Shown here: positions 43,875-53,229 of the stretch, in pieces | How the letters are laid out: each line of letters begins with the position of its first letter | Position numbering within the stretch: the first letter of the stretch is position 1 | Source of the DNA: Dyella jiangningensis | GTDB taxonomy: Bacteria; Pseudomonadota; Gammaproteobacteria; Xanthomonadales; Rhodanobacteraceae | Assembly (NCBI GenBank): GCA_000632805.1 | Contig: CP007444.1 | Coordinates: forward strand, 5,072,772 to 5,136,771 | Direction of reading: 5' to 3' | Length of the DNA: 64,000 nucleotides | Notes under the pieces: model-generated | What the model was told of the DNA's origin: nothing | The model's input: only the letters and a program-made list of their open reading frames with translations | Database searches by the model: none | Translations under genes and position numbers: made by a program

Positions 43875-44851
43875 ATGAAGCGTGTTTTATTGTGTGGTGG
43901 CGCGGGTTACATCGGCAGCCATATGGCGAAGATGCTCGCCGGACATGGCCATGCCGTGACCGTGCTCGACAATCTGTCGACGGGCCACCGCAGTGCCGTG
44001 CAGTGGGGCACCTTCATCGAGGCGGACCTTTTGGACGCGGCGGCACTGGACAACGTTTTCGGAGCCGCTCGCTTCGACGCAGTCATGCATTTCAGCGCCT
44101 ACTCCCTGGTGGACGAATCCGTCAGGCAACCGTATCGGTATTACGAGAACAATGTCGGCGGCGCCCTGAATCTACTGCAGGCCATGCAACGGCATGGCGT
44201 TGGGCGACTGGTGTTTTCTTCCACGGCATCCGTCTACGGAAATCCCGCTGCAGCGCTGATTGATGAAGACCACGCAAAGGCCCCCATCAATCCCTATGGC
44301 ATGAGCAAGCTCATGGTGGAGCGCATGCTCGCCGACGCCGCCGCAGCGTATGGGCTGCGATCCGTCGCACTGCGCTATTTCAATGCCGCTGGCGCCAGCG
44401 AGGCCGCCGAGATCGGTGAAGCGCACCAGCCGGAGACGCACCTGATTCCCAACGTGCTGAAAGCGGTGCTGGCCAAGGCCCGGGCCTCAAGGTTTTTGGC
44501 GCCGACTACCCGACGGCTGACGGAACTTGCGTCCGCGACTACGTTCATGTGGAAGACCTGGCGCAGGCCCATGCGCTCGCACTCGACTACATGGAGCGTC
44601 ATGACGGTGCCCACGCTTTCAATCTCGGAAGCGGACAGGGTTTCTCGGTGCGCGAAGTCATTGCTGCTGTCGAACAGGCAACGGGTCGCCAGGTGCCCTA
44701 CGAGATGGCACCGCGTCGCGCCGGTGATCCGGCCGTGCTCGTCGCATCGAACGAGCACGCCAAGCAGGAGCTGGGTTGGCAACCCAAGTACAACGACCTG
44801 CGTTCCATCATCGAGAGCGCATGGCGGTGGCATTCGGATCCGAAGTTCTGA
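43875..44851 (+). pseudogene. galE: UDP-glucose 4-epimerase GalE, disrupted by a frameshift
   Basis: The reading frame from 43875 encodes the N-terminal two-thirds of GalE: the NAD-binding GGAGYIGSHMAKML, the catalytic Y and K in YGMSKLM, and SSTASVYGNP. Near 44477 the sequence reads GCCAAGGCCCGG where an in-frame gene would need one more G. After this the original frame turns into non-GalE sequence and ends at 44882. The epimerase reading continues one frame over as KVFGADYPTADGTCVRDYVH and then EDLAQAHALALDYMERH to AWRWHSDPKF at 44851. GalE interconverts UDP-glucose and UDP-galactose for polysaccharide precursors. Either a true mutation or a sequencing error is possible. Confidence 0.88.
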
Positions 44852-45106
44852 TGCGGAGACGCGGGCTGTCCCTTTCGGTTGAAGACCGTCCCGCGGGATC
44901 GTTGACGATCGAGCCTCAACAACTCTTCAAGGTTTTCGGAACTTCGGCACAGGCTTCGGGCGTGGCCGTCATGGCTCCAATACGCATCACCTGTGACGCA
45001 TGGACCGGCGTCTATCCCGCGAAACATCTCAGCCCATATGACCTCGGCACCCCGATTACCAGACTCCACTGCCAGGGGTTGCGGCAACCGTGCCGACGCG
45101 CATGGT

Positions 45107-46948
45107 TCAGTGGTACATCAAATTGATGGTCACCAAGGTCAACACCAGCACGATGGCGGTAAGCGGCAGGCCGACACGCAGGAAGTCCTTGCCGCGATAG
45201 CCACCGGGGCCAGCCACCATCATCAGGGCAGGGTGGCCTGAGCTGAGCAGGAACGTGTTCGACGACGAGACGGCCACGATCAACGCATAGGCCGACGGGT
45301 TGTTGCCCGTGGCGACGGCGACACTGATGGCGATGGGCACCATCATCACCGTGGCGCCCACGTTCGACATCACCTGTGAGAACAGCAGCGTCAGGATGGC
45401 CAGCGCCAGCTGCAGGATCCAGTGGTTGGTGTGACCCAGGTGCTGCAGCACGCCTTGCGCCAACCACGCTGCGGCGCCCGTGGCATCCATCGACCAGCCC
45501 AGCGGAATCAGGCAGGCGGTGACGAAAATGGTTTTCCAGTTGATGGCCTTGTAGGCCTCGTCCATGTTGAGCACGCCGGTCAGCAGCATGCCGATGGCGC
45601 CGGTCATCATCGCCACTGAAAGATCGAGGTGGGTGAACAGGGCCAGGCATTTGGCCAGCACGAAGAAGCCGACGGCCTGCCAGATCTTGCCGGGGCGCTG
45701 TTCCTCCTTCGGGACGTCGGTGACCACTACGAGGTCGCGGTCTTCGCTCGCCAGGGCGAGGTCTCGCCAGCTCGAGTGCAGCACCAGCGTGTCGCCGGCG
45801 CGCAAGCTCACCGAGCGCACGTCATCGCGGTAGACCTGGTCGCCGCGGTTCACCGCCAGCACCGAGATACCGTAGCGCTTGCGCAGGCGAAGGTCGCCGA
45901 CGGTCTGCTTGAGGAAGCGGGAGCTGGGAGGAATCACCGCTTCGGAGATGCCCGCGCGCGAGGGATTGAACAGCTCCCCCAACTGGCGCATGCGTGGCGA
46001 CAGCTTGCACAGCTGGTTGTTGGCGAACTGGTTGAGCTGTTCGCGTGGCCCCAGCACACCAAGCACCGAACCGACCCAGATGACATGGTCGGCCGGCGGC
46101 GCCATGCGAGCGTCGTTGCCGCTCTTGATGGCCAGGATCAACGGGGAACCGTACAACTGCTCCACCTCGCCAATGCTCATGCCGACGAGGGGGCTTTCGG
46201 CGGTCACCGTGAGTTCGGCGGTTTCACCGACGATGCCGTAGGTGTCGGCAAAGTAGCTCTCGGTGCGACCCGGGGTCACCTTCAGACGCTCGTCTTCCCG
46301 TTCCGGCAACAGCTTCTTGCCGAAGAAATAGAAGAAGCCGACGCCGGTGAGGGCCAGTACCAGACCTACCGGAGTCACGCTGAACAGGCCGAATTTCGGA
46401 ATGGTGTGCGCGCCGGCGGGCAGGTTGGCGTTGGCACTGGCTACCAAGTCGTTCAGCACGATCAGCGGCGAGTTCGCGATCAGCGTGGTGTTCGTGGCCG
46501 TCAGGATGCAGAACGCCATCGGCAGCAGCAGCCGGGAGATAGGCACGCCGGTACGAGCCGCCAGGCGACTGGTTACGGGAATCATCAGCGCGGCCAGCGC
46601 CTGGCTGGGAATCACCGCGCTGAACAGGCTGGTGACCAGATTGATGACCACGCCCAGGCGTGACTCCACGCCGCGCGCCATGCGCATGACGAAGTTGGCC
46701 GTCAGCGAAAGCACGCCCGCACGGTCCAGCCCCGCACCCATGATCATGATCGCGATGATCGCGATGACGGCGTTACCGGCGAAGCCGTTGAAGACCCGAT
46801 CGGAGGGAATCAGCCCAGTGAGGCCGATGACCACCACCACCAGCAGGGCCACCATGTCGGCGCGGATCCACTCCAGCACCAGCATCAGCATGGTGAAGCC
46901 CACCAGCCCGAGAACCAGGATCATTTCGGGGGTGAGTGCAAGTCCCAC
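45107..46948 (-). CDS. DASS (SLC13)-family transporter with two RCK_C domains
   Basis: The 613-residue membrane protein has two blocks of about six membrane helices, one at each end. Two TrkA-C/RCK_C regulatory domains lie between them (about 215-400). The family is divalent anion:sodium symporters, and the layout matches the citrate/sulfate-type members with RCK domains. SNSF-type helical ends appear as ILTATNTTLIANSPLIVLND and VSSSNTFLLSSGHPALMM. Substrate could be a dicarboxylate, citrate or sulfate. The GTG start has a GGAG sequence upstream. It is alone on this strand. Confidence 0.85.
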   Translation of the reverse strand: MGLALTPEMILVLGLVGFTMLMLVLEWIRADMVALLVVVVIGLTGLIPSDRVFNGFAGNAVIAIIAIMIMGAGLDRAGVLSLTANFVMRMARGVESRLGVVINLVTSLFSAVIPSQALAALMIPVTSRLAARTGVPISRLLLPMAFCILTATNTTLIANSPLIVLNDLVASANANLPAGAHTIPKFGLFSVTPVGLVLALTGVGFFYFFGKKLLPEREDERLKVTPGRTESYFADTYGIVGETAELTVTAESPLVGMSIGEVEQLYGSPLILAIKSGNDARMAPPADHVIWVGSVLGVLGPREQLNQFANNQLCKLSPRMRQLGELFNPSRAGISEAVIPPSSRFLKQTVGDLRLRKRYGISVLAVNRGDQVYRDDVRSVSLRAGDTLVLHSSWRDLALASEDRDLVVVTDVPKEEQRPGKIWQAVGFFVLAKCLALFTHLDLSVAMMTGAIGMLLTGVLNMDEAYKAINWKTIFVTACLIPLGWSMDATGAAAWLAQGVLQHLGHTNHWILQLALAILTLLFSQVMSNVGATVMMVPIAISVAVATGNNPSAYALIVAVSSSNTFLLSSGHPALMMVAGPGGYRGKDFLRVGLPLTAIVLVLTLVTINLMYH

Positions 46949-47411
46949 TAGCGGACGTCTCCTTCGCTTGCGCCTGGCATCAAGGCCGCCTCGAGGGCGA
47001 GGCAGGGCATGGGGAGGCGTGATGGGTCACTCACGCGGCGGCACGGTTCTTATTGGGATGCACCGAGTATAAGCGCCGCGGTCGATTCCAGGTGAATTTG
47101 GGCTGGATGCCGTCCCTCGTAACGGCAGCGGGGCGTGAGGCTAGGCCGCTTGGCGCGTAGGCCGAAGCCGGGCCGGGCTACAAATCAAACGCACATCTCA
47201 GACTCGTCCTAAAGAAGCTTGCCAGCCATCAGTGAAAAATGGCCGTGTTTCGTGGTAGCGACCGCGAAATAGCGACGTGGCCCGCTCGGGCGGCGCGGAA
47301 GATCCCCCCACGTTTTCGACAGGGAAGTCCGGCAATCGTCGGTCTGCCCTGGCGTGGCTCGTTTGCGAATCCACTGCTCAATTACCTTTAGTGAAGGATT
47401 TAACCAAGTTT
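46949..47411 (+). other. Long intergenic region upstream of the fimbrial operon
   Basis: No gene is visible. The region separates the divergently transcribed DASS gene and fimbrial major subunit. It has a short hairpin around 47250-47272 (TTTCG...CGAAA arms). It probably holds the fimbrial operon promoter and any phase- or growth-control sites, but I could not place a clear promoter. The stretch near 47320-47360 only superficially recalls a B12-box. Confidence 0.4.
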
Positions 47412-48008
47412 ATGAAGAAGACGCTTATCTCGACCCTGGCCGCGGTAATGGGCTTCGCAATGCTTGCTCCGACGGTCGCCAGTGCCAGCGATGGCACGAT
47501 CACCTTCAACGGCCAGATCACTGACACCACCTGCACGGTCACTGGCGGTGGTGCCGCCACCGGTACCGGCAATATCACGGTCACCCTGCCGACCGTCAGT
47601 ATTTCGTCGCTCCCCGGAGACGGCAGCACGGCGGGCGATACCAATTTCTCGCTCATTCTGTCGGGTGCCAATTGCACCGATGGAAAGACGGCGGCCCTGT
47701 GGATCGAAACGACCCAGACCCCCGCGCTGGACACCGCCACGGGGGCGCTGACCAACCAGGCCAGCGGCGGCGCAGGCAACGTGGAAGTTCGCATGGTCAA
47801 CCCGGCCAACAATCAGCCGATCAACCTTGGCATCAACGACTACGTCGTCAACGGCGCCTCGGTCGTTGCGGCGAACAACCAGCCGGCCTACACCATCTCC
47901 GGCAACACCGGCACGTTGAAGTACGTTGCCCAGTACCTGGCCGTCGGTGGCGCTGCGACTGCAGGTGCAGTCAACACCTACCTGACCTATTCGATGCAGT
48001 ACAACTGA
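47412..48008 (+). CDS. Fimbrial major subunit (type 1 pilin-like)
   Basis: The 198-residue protein has a signal peptide (MKKTLISTLAAVMGFAMLAP, cleavage after ASA near residue 26) and a pilin fold. It has a cysteine pair (TTCTVTG and GANCTDG) and a C-terminal beta-strand ending YLTYSMQYN with the typical penultimate-tyrosine pattern. The strand TITFNGQI near the mature N-terminus is the likely donor strand. It is the first gene of a four-gene chaperone-usher operon. A 12-bp hairpin separates it from the chaperone gene. Confidence 0.9.
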   Translation: MKKTLISTLAAVMGFAMLAPTVASASDGTITFNGQITDTTCTVTGGGAATGTGNITVTLPTVSISSLPGDGSTAGDTNFSLILSGANCTDGKTAALWIETTQTPALDTATGALTNQASGGAGNVEVRMVNPANNQPINLGINDYVVNGASVVAANNQPAYTISGNTGTLKYVAQYLAVGGAATAGAVNTYLTYSMQYN

Positions 48009-48028
48009 CTGTTCTGCACGAACGTCAG

Positions 48029-48056
48029 CGGCAAGGCCGGTTTGCCGGCCTTGCCG
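48029..48056 (+). other. Intra-operon 12-bp hairpin between pilin and chaperone genes
   Basis: CGGCAAGGCCGG (48029-48040) pairs perfectly with CCGGCCTTGCCG (48045-48056) across a TTTG loop. No T-run follows, so it is not a strong terminator. In fimbrial operons such structures protect the 5' pilin mRNA or reduce read-through, giving more pilin than chaperone and usher. That role is inferred. Confidence 0.7.
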
Positions 48057-48104
48057 GTTCACTCGGCCGATATCGCCATTTGTTCACGCTTCGAGAGCAG
48101 TGCA

Positions 48105-48842
48105 ATGAAAGTCTTCAACCGCGCCTTGTGCGCGATGACCGTCATCGCCGCGAGCCTCAGCTCCGCCTATGCAGGTATCACCATCAACGGTACGCGCGTG
48201 GTGTATCCCGCCGGGCAACGCGAGGTATCGCTGAGCATGGTCAACGATGGCAAGGAAGCGCGACTTATCCAGGCCTGGGTGGATAGCGGCGACGCCAGTG
48301 AGCGTGCCGAATCCAGCAAGGCTCCGTTTCTCATCACGCCGCCGATGGCGCGCGTCGATCCCGGCAAGGGGCAGACGCTTCGCATCATGTTCACCGGGGC
48401 CAGCAACCTGCCGCAGGATCGCGAGACGGTCTATTGGATCAATGTCCTGGAAATTCCGCCCAAGCCCAAGGCGGACAGCGACGCGGCGGAAAACTACATG
48501 CAGCTGGCGGTGCGCTCGCGCATGAAGCTGTTCTATCGGCCCAAAGGTCTCCCGGGATCGCCGGATGCAGCGGCCGATGAAGTGGCTTGGCGCGTGGTGC
48601 CCGAAGGCAAGGGTTATGCGGCGGAATGCACCAATGACACACCGTTCAGCCTCTCCTTCAGCGATATCTCGTTCAAAGGCGCCGCAAAGCATGAGGCCGT
48701 CAACAAGGGTGGCATGTGTCCGGCCAAGGGCAAGGGGACTTTCTCCGTGGCGGGCGCTCCTGATGGCAGCGGCAAGCTCGTGGTTACGGTGATCAATGAC
48801 TACGGTGGCTTCAATCCGCACGAAACGAATTTCACCCGCTGA
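48105..48842 (+). CDS. Periplasmic fimbrial chaperone, PapD-like
   Basis: The 245-residue protein has a signal peptide (cleaved after AYA) and two immunoglobulin-like domains. Diagnostic features are GTRVVYPAGQREVSLSMVND and the G1-strand motif TPPMARVDPGKGQTLRIM, in which alternating hydrophobic residues donate to pilin subunits, plus DRETVYWINVLEIPPKP. It binds newly exported pilins and delivers them to the usher. It is preceded by the hairpin at 48029 and followed by the usher gene after 172 bases. Confidence 0.94.
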   Translation: MKVFNRALCAMTVIAASLSSAYAGITINGTRVVYPAGQREVSLSMVNDGKEARLIQAWVDSGDASERAESSKAPFLITPPMARVDPGKGQTLRIMFTGASNLPQDRETVYWINVLEIPPKPKADSDAAENYMQLAVRSRMKLFYRPKGLPGSPDAAADEVAWRVVPEGKGYAAECTNDTPFSLSFSDISFKGAAKHEAVNKGGMCPAKGKGTFSVAGAPDGSGKLVVTVINDYGGFNPHETNFTR

Positions 48843-49014
48843 CGCCAGCGGGCAGGAAGTCCCCGCCGGGGAAACCTGAAAGGTCGAATAGCAGTTCATT
48901 TACGCGTAGTTCTTTGAAGCCAGCAATCCAAGGCTCCCCTCCAGCCAAGTCTCTCTCCGTTACCGCCATGCGACCGGCATGGGCCGGCTGGGAGCTGTTT
49001 GCCAAAAAAGAGCA

Positions 49015-51879
49015 ATGACCCCGATGAAAGCGACCCGCATCAACCAAGTCCACACACGCACGGTGCAAGCCAGGACGCCGCATCTATCCCGCGTGCGCAG
49101 CCTGACCTGGTTTGTAATGCTGGCGCTTGACGTCTCACCGGCTGCCGTGCTCGCCGATCCCGCTGAAGCGCCCGCGGGTCACGCGCTGGCGCCGGCGACG
49201 GACGCGGCCGCCGTGGAGTTCAGCAGCGCGTTTACCGGTACGAGCCAGTCGGTTGACATATCGCGCTTCGAACGGGGTAACCCGGTGCTGCCGGGCAGCT
49301 ACAACGTGGATGTCTTCGTCAATGAAGGTCGCGTTGCGCGCAAGGACATCACGTTCCGCGCCGTCCAGGGAAGGGAGGCTGCAACACCGTGCTTCGACTA
49401 CGCGACGCTGGTGCAGATGGGCGTGGATACGAACCGTCTCGATCCACAAACCGTGAACGCCCAGAGCGTTTGCGTCCCGGTCGAAGCGATCAGCGCCGAC
49501 GCGACAGCACGGATGGACGTGGGCGAGCTGCGCCTCGATGTATCCATTCCCCAGGAAGCCCTGCGCCGCCAGGCACGTGGCTATGTCACCCCGGAGTTGT
49601 GGGACCAGGGCGAAACGGCATTCCTGCTCGGCTACAACTTCAACGCTTATTCGCTCAATCAAAGCTACAGCGGTCCGCGCAGGTCAGGTGGTGGTGCCGC
49701 CACCGGCGCCGATGGAAGCCGGGTCGACGTGCAGGGCCCGCAATACTACATGCCCGGCCCCGGCGGCACTTACGTGCCGAGCGCCACAGGCAGCTACATG
49801 CTCGGCATCAACGGCCAGTACGTACCAGTCCAGCGCGGCACGTTCGTGCCCATGCAAGGCGTCGGCTACGGCGACAACGACGTCGACGCCTATCTGGGCC
49901 TGAACCTTGGCATGAATGTCATGGGATGGCGCTTCCGCAGCCAGGAAACGGCGCAGTGGGACCGGCGTACCGGGCGTACACGATGGACCAACATCAACGC
50001 CACGGCCACGCACGACATCACACGATGGAAGGCGCAGTTCACCATCGGTGATGGATACACGCAGGGCGTGGTGTTCGATACCACGCCATTCCGCGGCATC
50101 ACCCTATACAGCGACGATCGCATGCTGCCCGACTCGCAGCAGGGCTATGCGCCGGTGGTTCGCGGCACGGCCAACACGCAGGCGCGCGTGGAGGTCCGTC
50201 AGAACGGCAACTTGCTATACCAGACCGCGGTAGCCCCGGGCCCGTTCGTCATCGATGATCTGTACGCAACGGGCTACGGCGGCGACCTGACCGTCAGCGT
50301 GTTCGAGGCTGACGGCAGCGTGCACGGTTTCGTCGTGCCTTATTCGGCCGTCCCCATGCTGCTGCGTCCCGGCATCAGTCGCTGGGCCATCACCGATGGC
50401 CAGGTGCATAACACCGCGCTGCGCAACGAAAAGCCCTATTTCGTGGAGGGAACCTACCAGCGGGGCATCAACAACTGGCTGACCGTTTATGGCGGCACGC
50501 AGTCCACGTATCGCGACTTGTACCATGCCTACCTGGGCGGCGCGGCCATCAACACGCCAGTGGGTGCCTTTGCCCTGGATGTCACCCACTCACGCACGAA
50601 CTTCAAGGGTGCGGACTCCTTGTCCGGTTACAGCACCCGCGTCTCCTATTCCAAGGCGATCCCGACGTCAGGCACCACGTTCGCACTGGCGTCTTACCGC
50701 TATTCCAACGGCAACTTCCTGTCGCTGTCCGACGCGGTGGTCACGCAGGACATGATGACGTCGATGCATGCTTCAAGCATCAATGCGATATATCTGATGC
50801 GCAGCAAGCAGCGCCTGAACGTCACGATCAACCAGAACTTCGGTGGAAAGTACGGCCAGCTGTATTTCAACGGATCACGCAACACCTATTGGCAGAACAT
50901 GCCAAGCGCCACCACGTACCAGCTCGGTTACAGCAATACCTATCGTCGCGTCAACTTCGGCCTGACAGCCAGTCGCACGTATGCGGAGGGGCCGATGTAC
51001 AACGGCTCGCGCTACGACACCCAGTTCGGCATCAACCTATCGATCCCCTTGGGTGGCCCATCATCCCGGAATGCCGCGATGCTGCAGTTGTCGGCGACCC
51101 ATGATGACGTCATGGGAAGCAACGACCGCGTTGGCATAACCGGAACGTTCGGCAAGGACAGCGAGTTCAGCTATGGCGCCAACGTGGCATATACCGATTA
51201 CAGCAATGCCGGTGCGCAGACGAACGCCAGCGCCACGCTGGCATGGCAGGCGCCTTACGCCAACCTAAATGGTGGCTATTCGTACTCCGACCATTACCAG
51301 CAGGCGTCGGTCAGTGCATCGGGTGGCGTCGTGGTTCACCCTGGCGGCATCACGCTGGCGTCGCAGGTCGATCCTGGGAGCGCCATCGGCATCATCGAGG
51401 CGCCGGATGCCAAGGGCGCGCGGGTATCGAGCAGCGGGCAAACAAAGGTGGATGGCCGCGGCTATGCGGTCGCTTCCAATCTCATTCCGTATCGCATGAA
51501 CGACGTGACCCTCGATCCCGAAGGAACGTCGAACGACGTGGAACTCCAAACAACCCGTCTGCAAGTAGCGCCGCGTGCGGGCGCCGTGGTTCCCCTCAAG
51601 TTCGAGACGGTACGCGGCCGTGCCGTATTGATCCATGCGACGCGGAAAGACGGAGCGGTCGTGCCCTTCGGGGCGGACGTGCTCGATGCCGACGGTCGAA
51701 GCATGGGGACGGTCGGCCAGGCCGGACAGTTGTTCGTGCGGGGCGCGGAAGAAGGCGGCGTGCTGACGGTGCGTTGGGGCAGCAGGGAGGCCGAGAAATG
51801 TCACGTCCAGTACACCCTTCCCGCGCGCAGCAAGAGCGAAGCGTCGGAGATCGCAGCGACCGACGCGGTCTGTCGTTGA
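49015..51879 (+). CDS. Fimbrial outer-membrane usher, FimD/PapC-like, with octapeptide insert
   Basis: The 954-residue usher forms the outer-membrane pore for pilus assembly. After a long signal segment (about 1-45) it has the N-terminal chaperone-binding domain (FSSAFTGTSQSVDISRFERG), the beta-barrel with a plug region (YLGLNLGMNVMGWRFRSQ, GYAPVVRGTANTQARVEVRQ) and C-terminal domains (DAKGARVSSSGQTKVDGRGY, GRSMGTVGQAGQLFVRG). Residues 245-284 are five tandem octapeptides in an early barrel loop that ushers I know of do not have. The ATG at 49015 or at 49024 could be the start. Confidence 0.93.
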   Translation: MTPMKATRINQVHTRTVQARTPHLSRVRSLTWFVMLALDVSPAAVLADPAEAPAGHALAPATDAAAVEFSSAFTGTSQSVDISRFERGNPVLPGSYNVDVFVNEGRVARKDITFRAVQGREAATPCFDYATLVQMGVDTNRLDPQTVNAQSVCVPVEAISADATARMDVGELRLDVSIPQEALRRQARGYVTPELWDQGETAFLLGYNFNAYSLNQSYSGPRRSGGGAATGADGSRVDVQGPQYYMPGPGGTYVPSATGSYMLGINGQYVPVQRGTFVPMQGVGYGDNDVDAYLGLNLGMNVMGWRFRSQETAQWDRRTGRTRWTNINATATHDITRWKAQFTIGDGYTQGVVFDTTPFRGITLYSDDRMLPDSQQGYAPVVRGTANTQARVEVRQNGNLLYQTAVAPGPFVIDDLYATGYGGDLTVSVFEADGSVHGFVVPYSAVPMLLRPGISRWAITDGQVHNTALRNEKPYFVEGTYQRGINNWLTVYGGTQSTYRDLYHAYLGGAAINTPVGAFALDVTHSRTNFKGADSLSGYSTRVSYSKAIPTSGTTFALASYRYSNGNFLSLSDAVVTQDMMTSMHASSINAIYLMRSKQRLNVTINQNFGGKYGQLYFNGSRNTYWQNMPSATTYQLGYSNTYRRVNFGLTASRTYAEGPMYNGSRYDTQFGINLSIPLGGPSSRNAAMLQLSATHDDVMGSNDRVGITGTFGKDSEFSYGANVAYTDYSNAGAQTNASATLAWQAPYANLNGGYSYSDHYQQASVSASGGVVVHPGGITLASQVDPGSAIGIIEAPDAKGARVSSSGQTKVDGRGYAVASNLIPYRMNDVTLDPEGTSNDVELQTTRLQVAPRAGAVVPLKFETVRGRAVLIHATRKDGAVVPFGADVLDADGRSMGTVGQAGQLFVRGAEEGGVLTVRWGSREAEKCHVQYTLPARSKSEASEIAATDAVCR
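49747..49866 (+). repeat. Five tandem octapeptide repeats inside the usher
   Basis: Five units of exactly 24 bases encode YMPGPGGT, YVPSATGS, YMLGINGQ, YVPVQRGT and FVPMQGVG, i.e. [YF]-[VM]-[PL]-x-x-x-G-x. The DNA has diverged more than the protein pattern, so the repeat is old and selected at the protein level. It follows a Gly/Ser-rich stretch (YSGPRRSGGGAATGADG) after the second barrel strand. Confidence 0.85.
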
Positions 51880-51932
51880 GCGAAGCCAAGCAATCGAGCG
51901 CGCCTCAAAAGTGCGCGAGAGGAGATAGCGAA

Positions 51933-53081
51933 GTGAATTCCAGCAGATTCAACCCTTCGGACGCGGCGGCTGGTTGGTTGGCGCAGTCGAGCGATAGCTC
52001 GCCCCGGTCGCCGGGCGGCGTTGCGATGGCTAAGGAGTGCCTAAGAAGGCGTTCCTGGGCTCATAGCCTCTACATCAAGTTGTTGCTGGTTCTCATGCTG
52101 TGCATGGGCTTTCATGCCGCGGCATACGCGTATGACTGTTCCGCAACCCCGTTGCCGTTGGCCATCACCTATTCGCCTACCGTGAAGGTGGCGGACAGCC
52201 TCATGCCCGGCGACACCATTCCGGGCACGCAGCGCTCGTTCTCGATTACCGGCAACTGTCGCCTGGGAGCCATCAGCCAACCGGGCGGAGTGACGACCGT
52301 TCAGGTGGGCAGCGCAATCGTCGCCTGCACGGCGGACGGCGGTTCCATCGAATCTCCCGTGGGATCGGGCATCTATACGACGAATGTCACTGGCGTGGGC
52401 ATGCGGCTTCGCGACGGATCGGGTCAGCCAGTCACCGGCGGCACCAGCCAGGCTTGTAACGATCGGATCGGCACCATTCAGGACGGCGGAAATTTTTCGT
52501 TCTCGGGAACCTTGGAGCTTGTCCGGATGGCTGGAACCATTCCAACCAATGCAATGCTGACCGTATCCGCCACGCGGTGGCTGTTTGGCGTGTACAACAC
52601 CGGCGTGCTGTTGAACGGCGCAAACTCTCAATCGGCGATGTATCCCTCCGGAAACATCGTGCTCAACGCGCTGGCTTGCTCAGTCAACTTCCCGTCCGTC
52701 GTCAATTTGCCCAGCATTTCGCTGAGCGCTCTCCCTGCTGTCGGGACGGCGGCTGGTGCCAAGCCATTCAATATCGATCTGAGGTGCGACAGCAATGCGA
52801 CGGTCGGCATCACGGTCGATGCGGCGCCCGGCTATTCCGTACAGAGCGCAACGAACGGACTGCTAAACATCCAGACGGGCACGGGCATGGCCGGCGGGGT
52901 TGGCGTGCAGGTGCTGAGTTCACAGAAGCTGCCTCTTGTCTTGCAGGCAAGGGTCGGCATGGGCTCGATTTCCGCCAACGCCACCCAAAGCTATGGCTTT
53001 TATGCGCAGTACTTCCGCCTTGGTACGGTACAAGCGGGCATGGCTACAAGCGCCATGGTGTTTACGTTTGATTACCAGTGA
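51933..53081 (+). CDS. Fimbrial tip adhesin, two-domain
   Basis: The 382-residue protein ends the fimbrial operon. It has a hydrophobic signal segment (LYIKLLLVLMLCMGFHAAAY, about 46-66), an N-terminal putative receptor-binding domain beginning YDCSATPLPLAITYSP, and a C-terminal pilin domain beginning LNALACSVNFPSVVNLP and ending MVFTFDYQ. Cysteine pairs fit pilin-type folds. The GTG at 51933 is chosen because it has an AGGAGA ribosome-binding site, but the ATG at 52026 would give a conventional signal peptide and a 351-residue protein. The ligand is unknown. Confidence 0.82.
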   Translation: MNSSRFNPSDAAAGWLAQSSDSSPRSPGGVAMAKECLRRRSWAHSLYIKLLLVLMLCMGFHAAAYAYDCSATPLPLAITYSPTVKVADSLMPGDTIPGTQRSFSITGNCRLGAISQPGGVTTVQVGSAIVACTADGGSIESPVGSGIYTTNVTGVGMRLRDGSGQPVTGGTSQACNDRIGTIQDGGNFSFSGTLELVRMAGTIPTNAMLTVSATRWLFGVYNTGVLLNGANSQSAMYPSGNIVLNALACSVNFPSVVNLPSISLSALPAVGTAAGAKPFNIDLRCDSNATVGITVDAAPGYSVQSATNGLLNIQTGTGMAGGVGVQVLSSQKLPLVLQARVGMGSISANATQSYGFYAQYFRLGTVQAGMATSAMVFTFDYQ

Positions 53082-53229
53082 CCTACCTCACGCCCGGTGC
53101 TTTCACGGGGCGGGCAAGCCAATCCTTGGCCCAGCCAGCCATTCGTCCTCTATCCGTCGAGGGCGGCCGCATTCCATGGGGAATAGGGCGCAACGTGACC
53201 CCACCCGTGCAGCAGGTGGCAGTCCTTGT

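Noticed and set aside
44776..45126. A 116-codon plus-strand open frame after galE
   Set aside because: It overlaps the end of galE in another frame, lacks a good ribosome-binding site and has no recognisable motif. The 255 bases between galE and the DASS gene hold nothing else I can support.
47320..47365. A cobalamin-riboswitch-like segment upstream of the fimbrial operon
   Set aside because: AGGGAAGTCCGGC and CTGCCC recall the B12-box region, but the core CCCCGCAAC-type segment and correct spacing are missing, and fimbrial genes are not typical targets.
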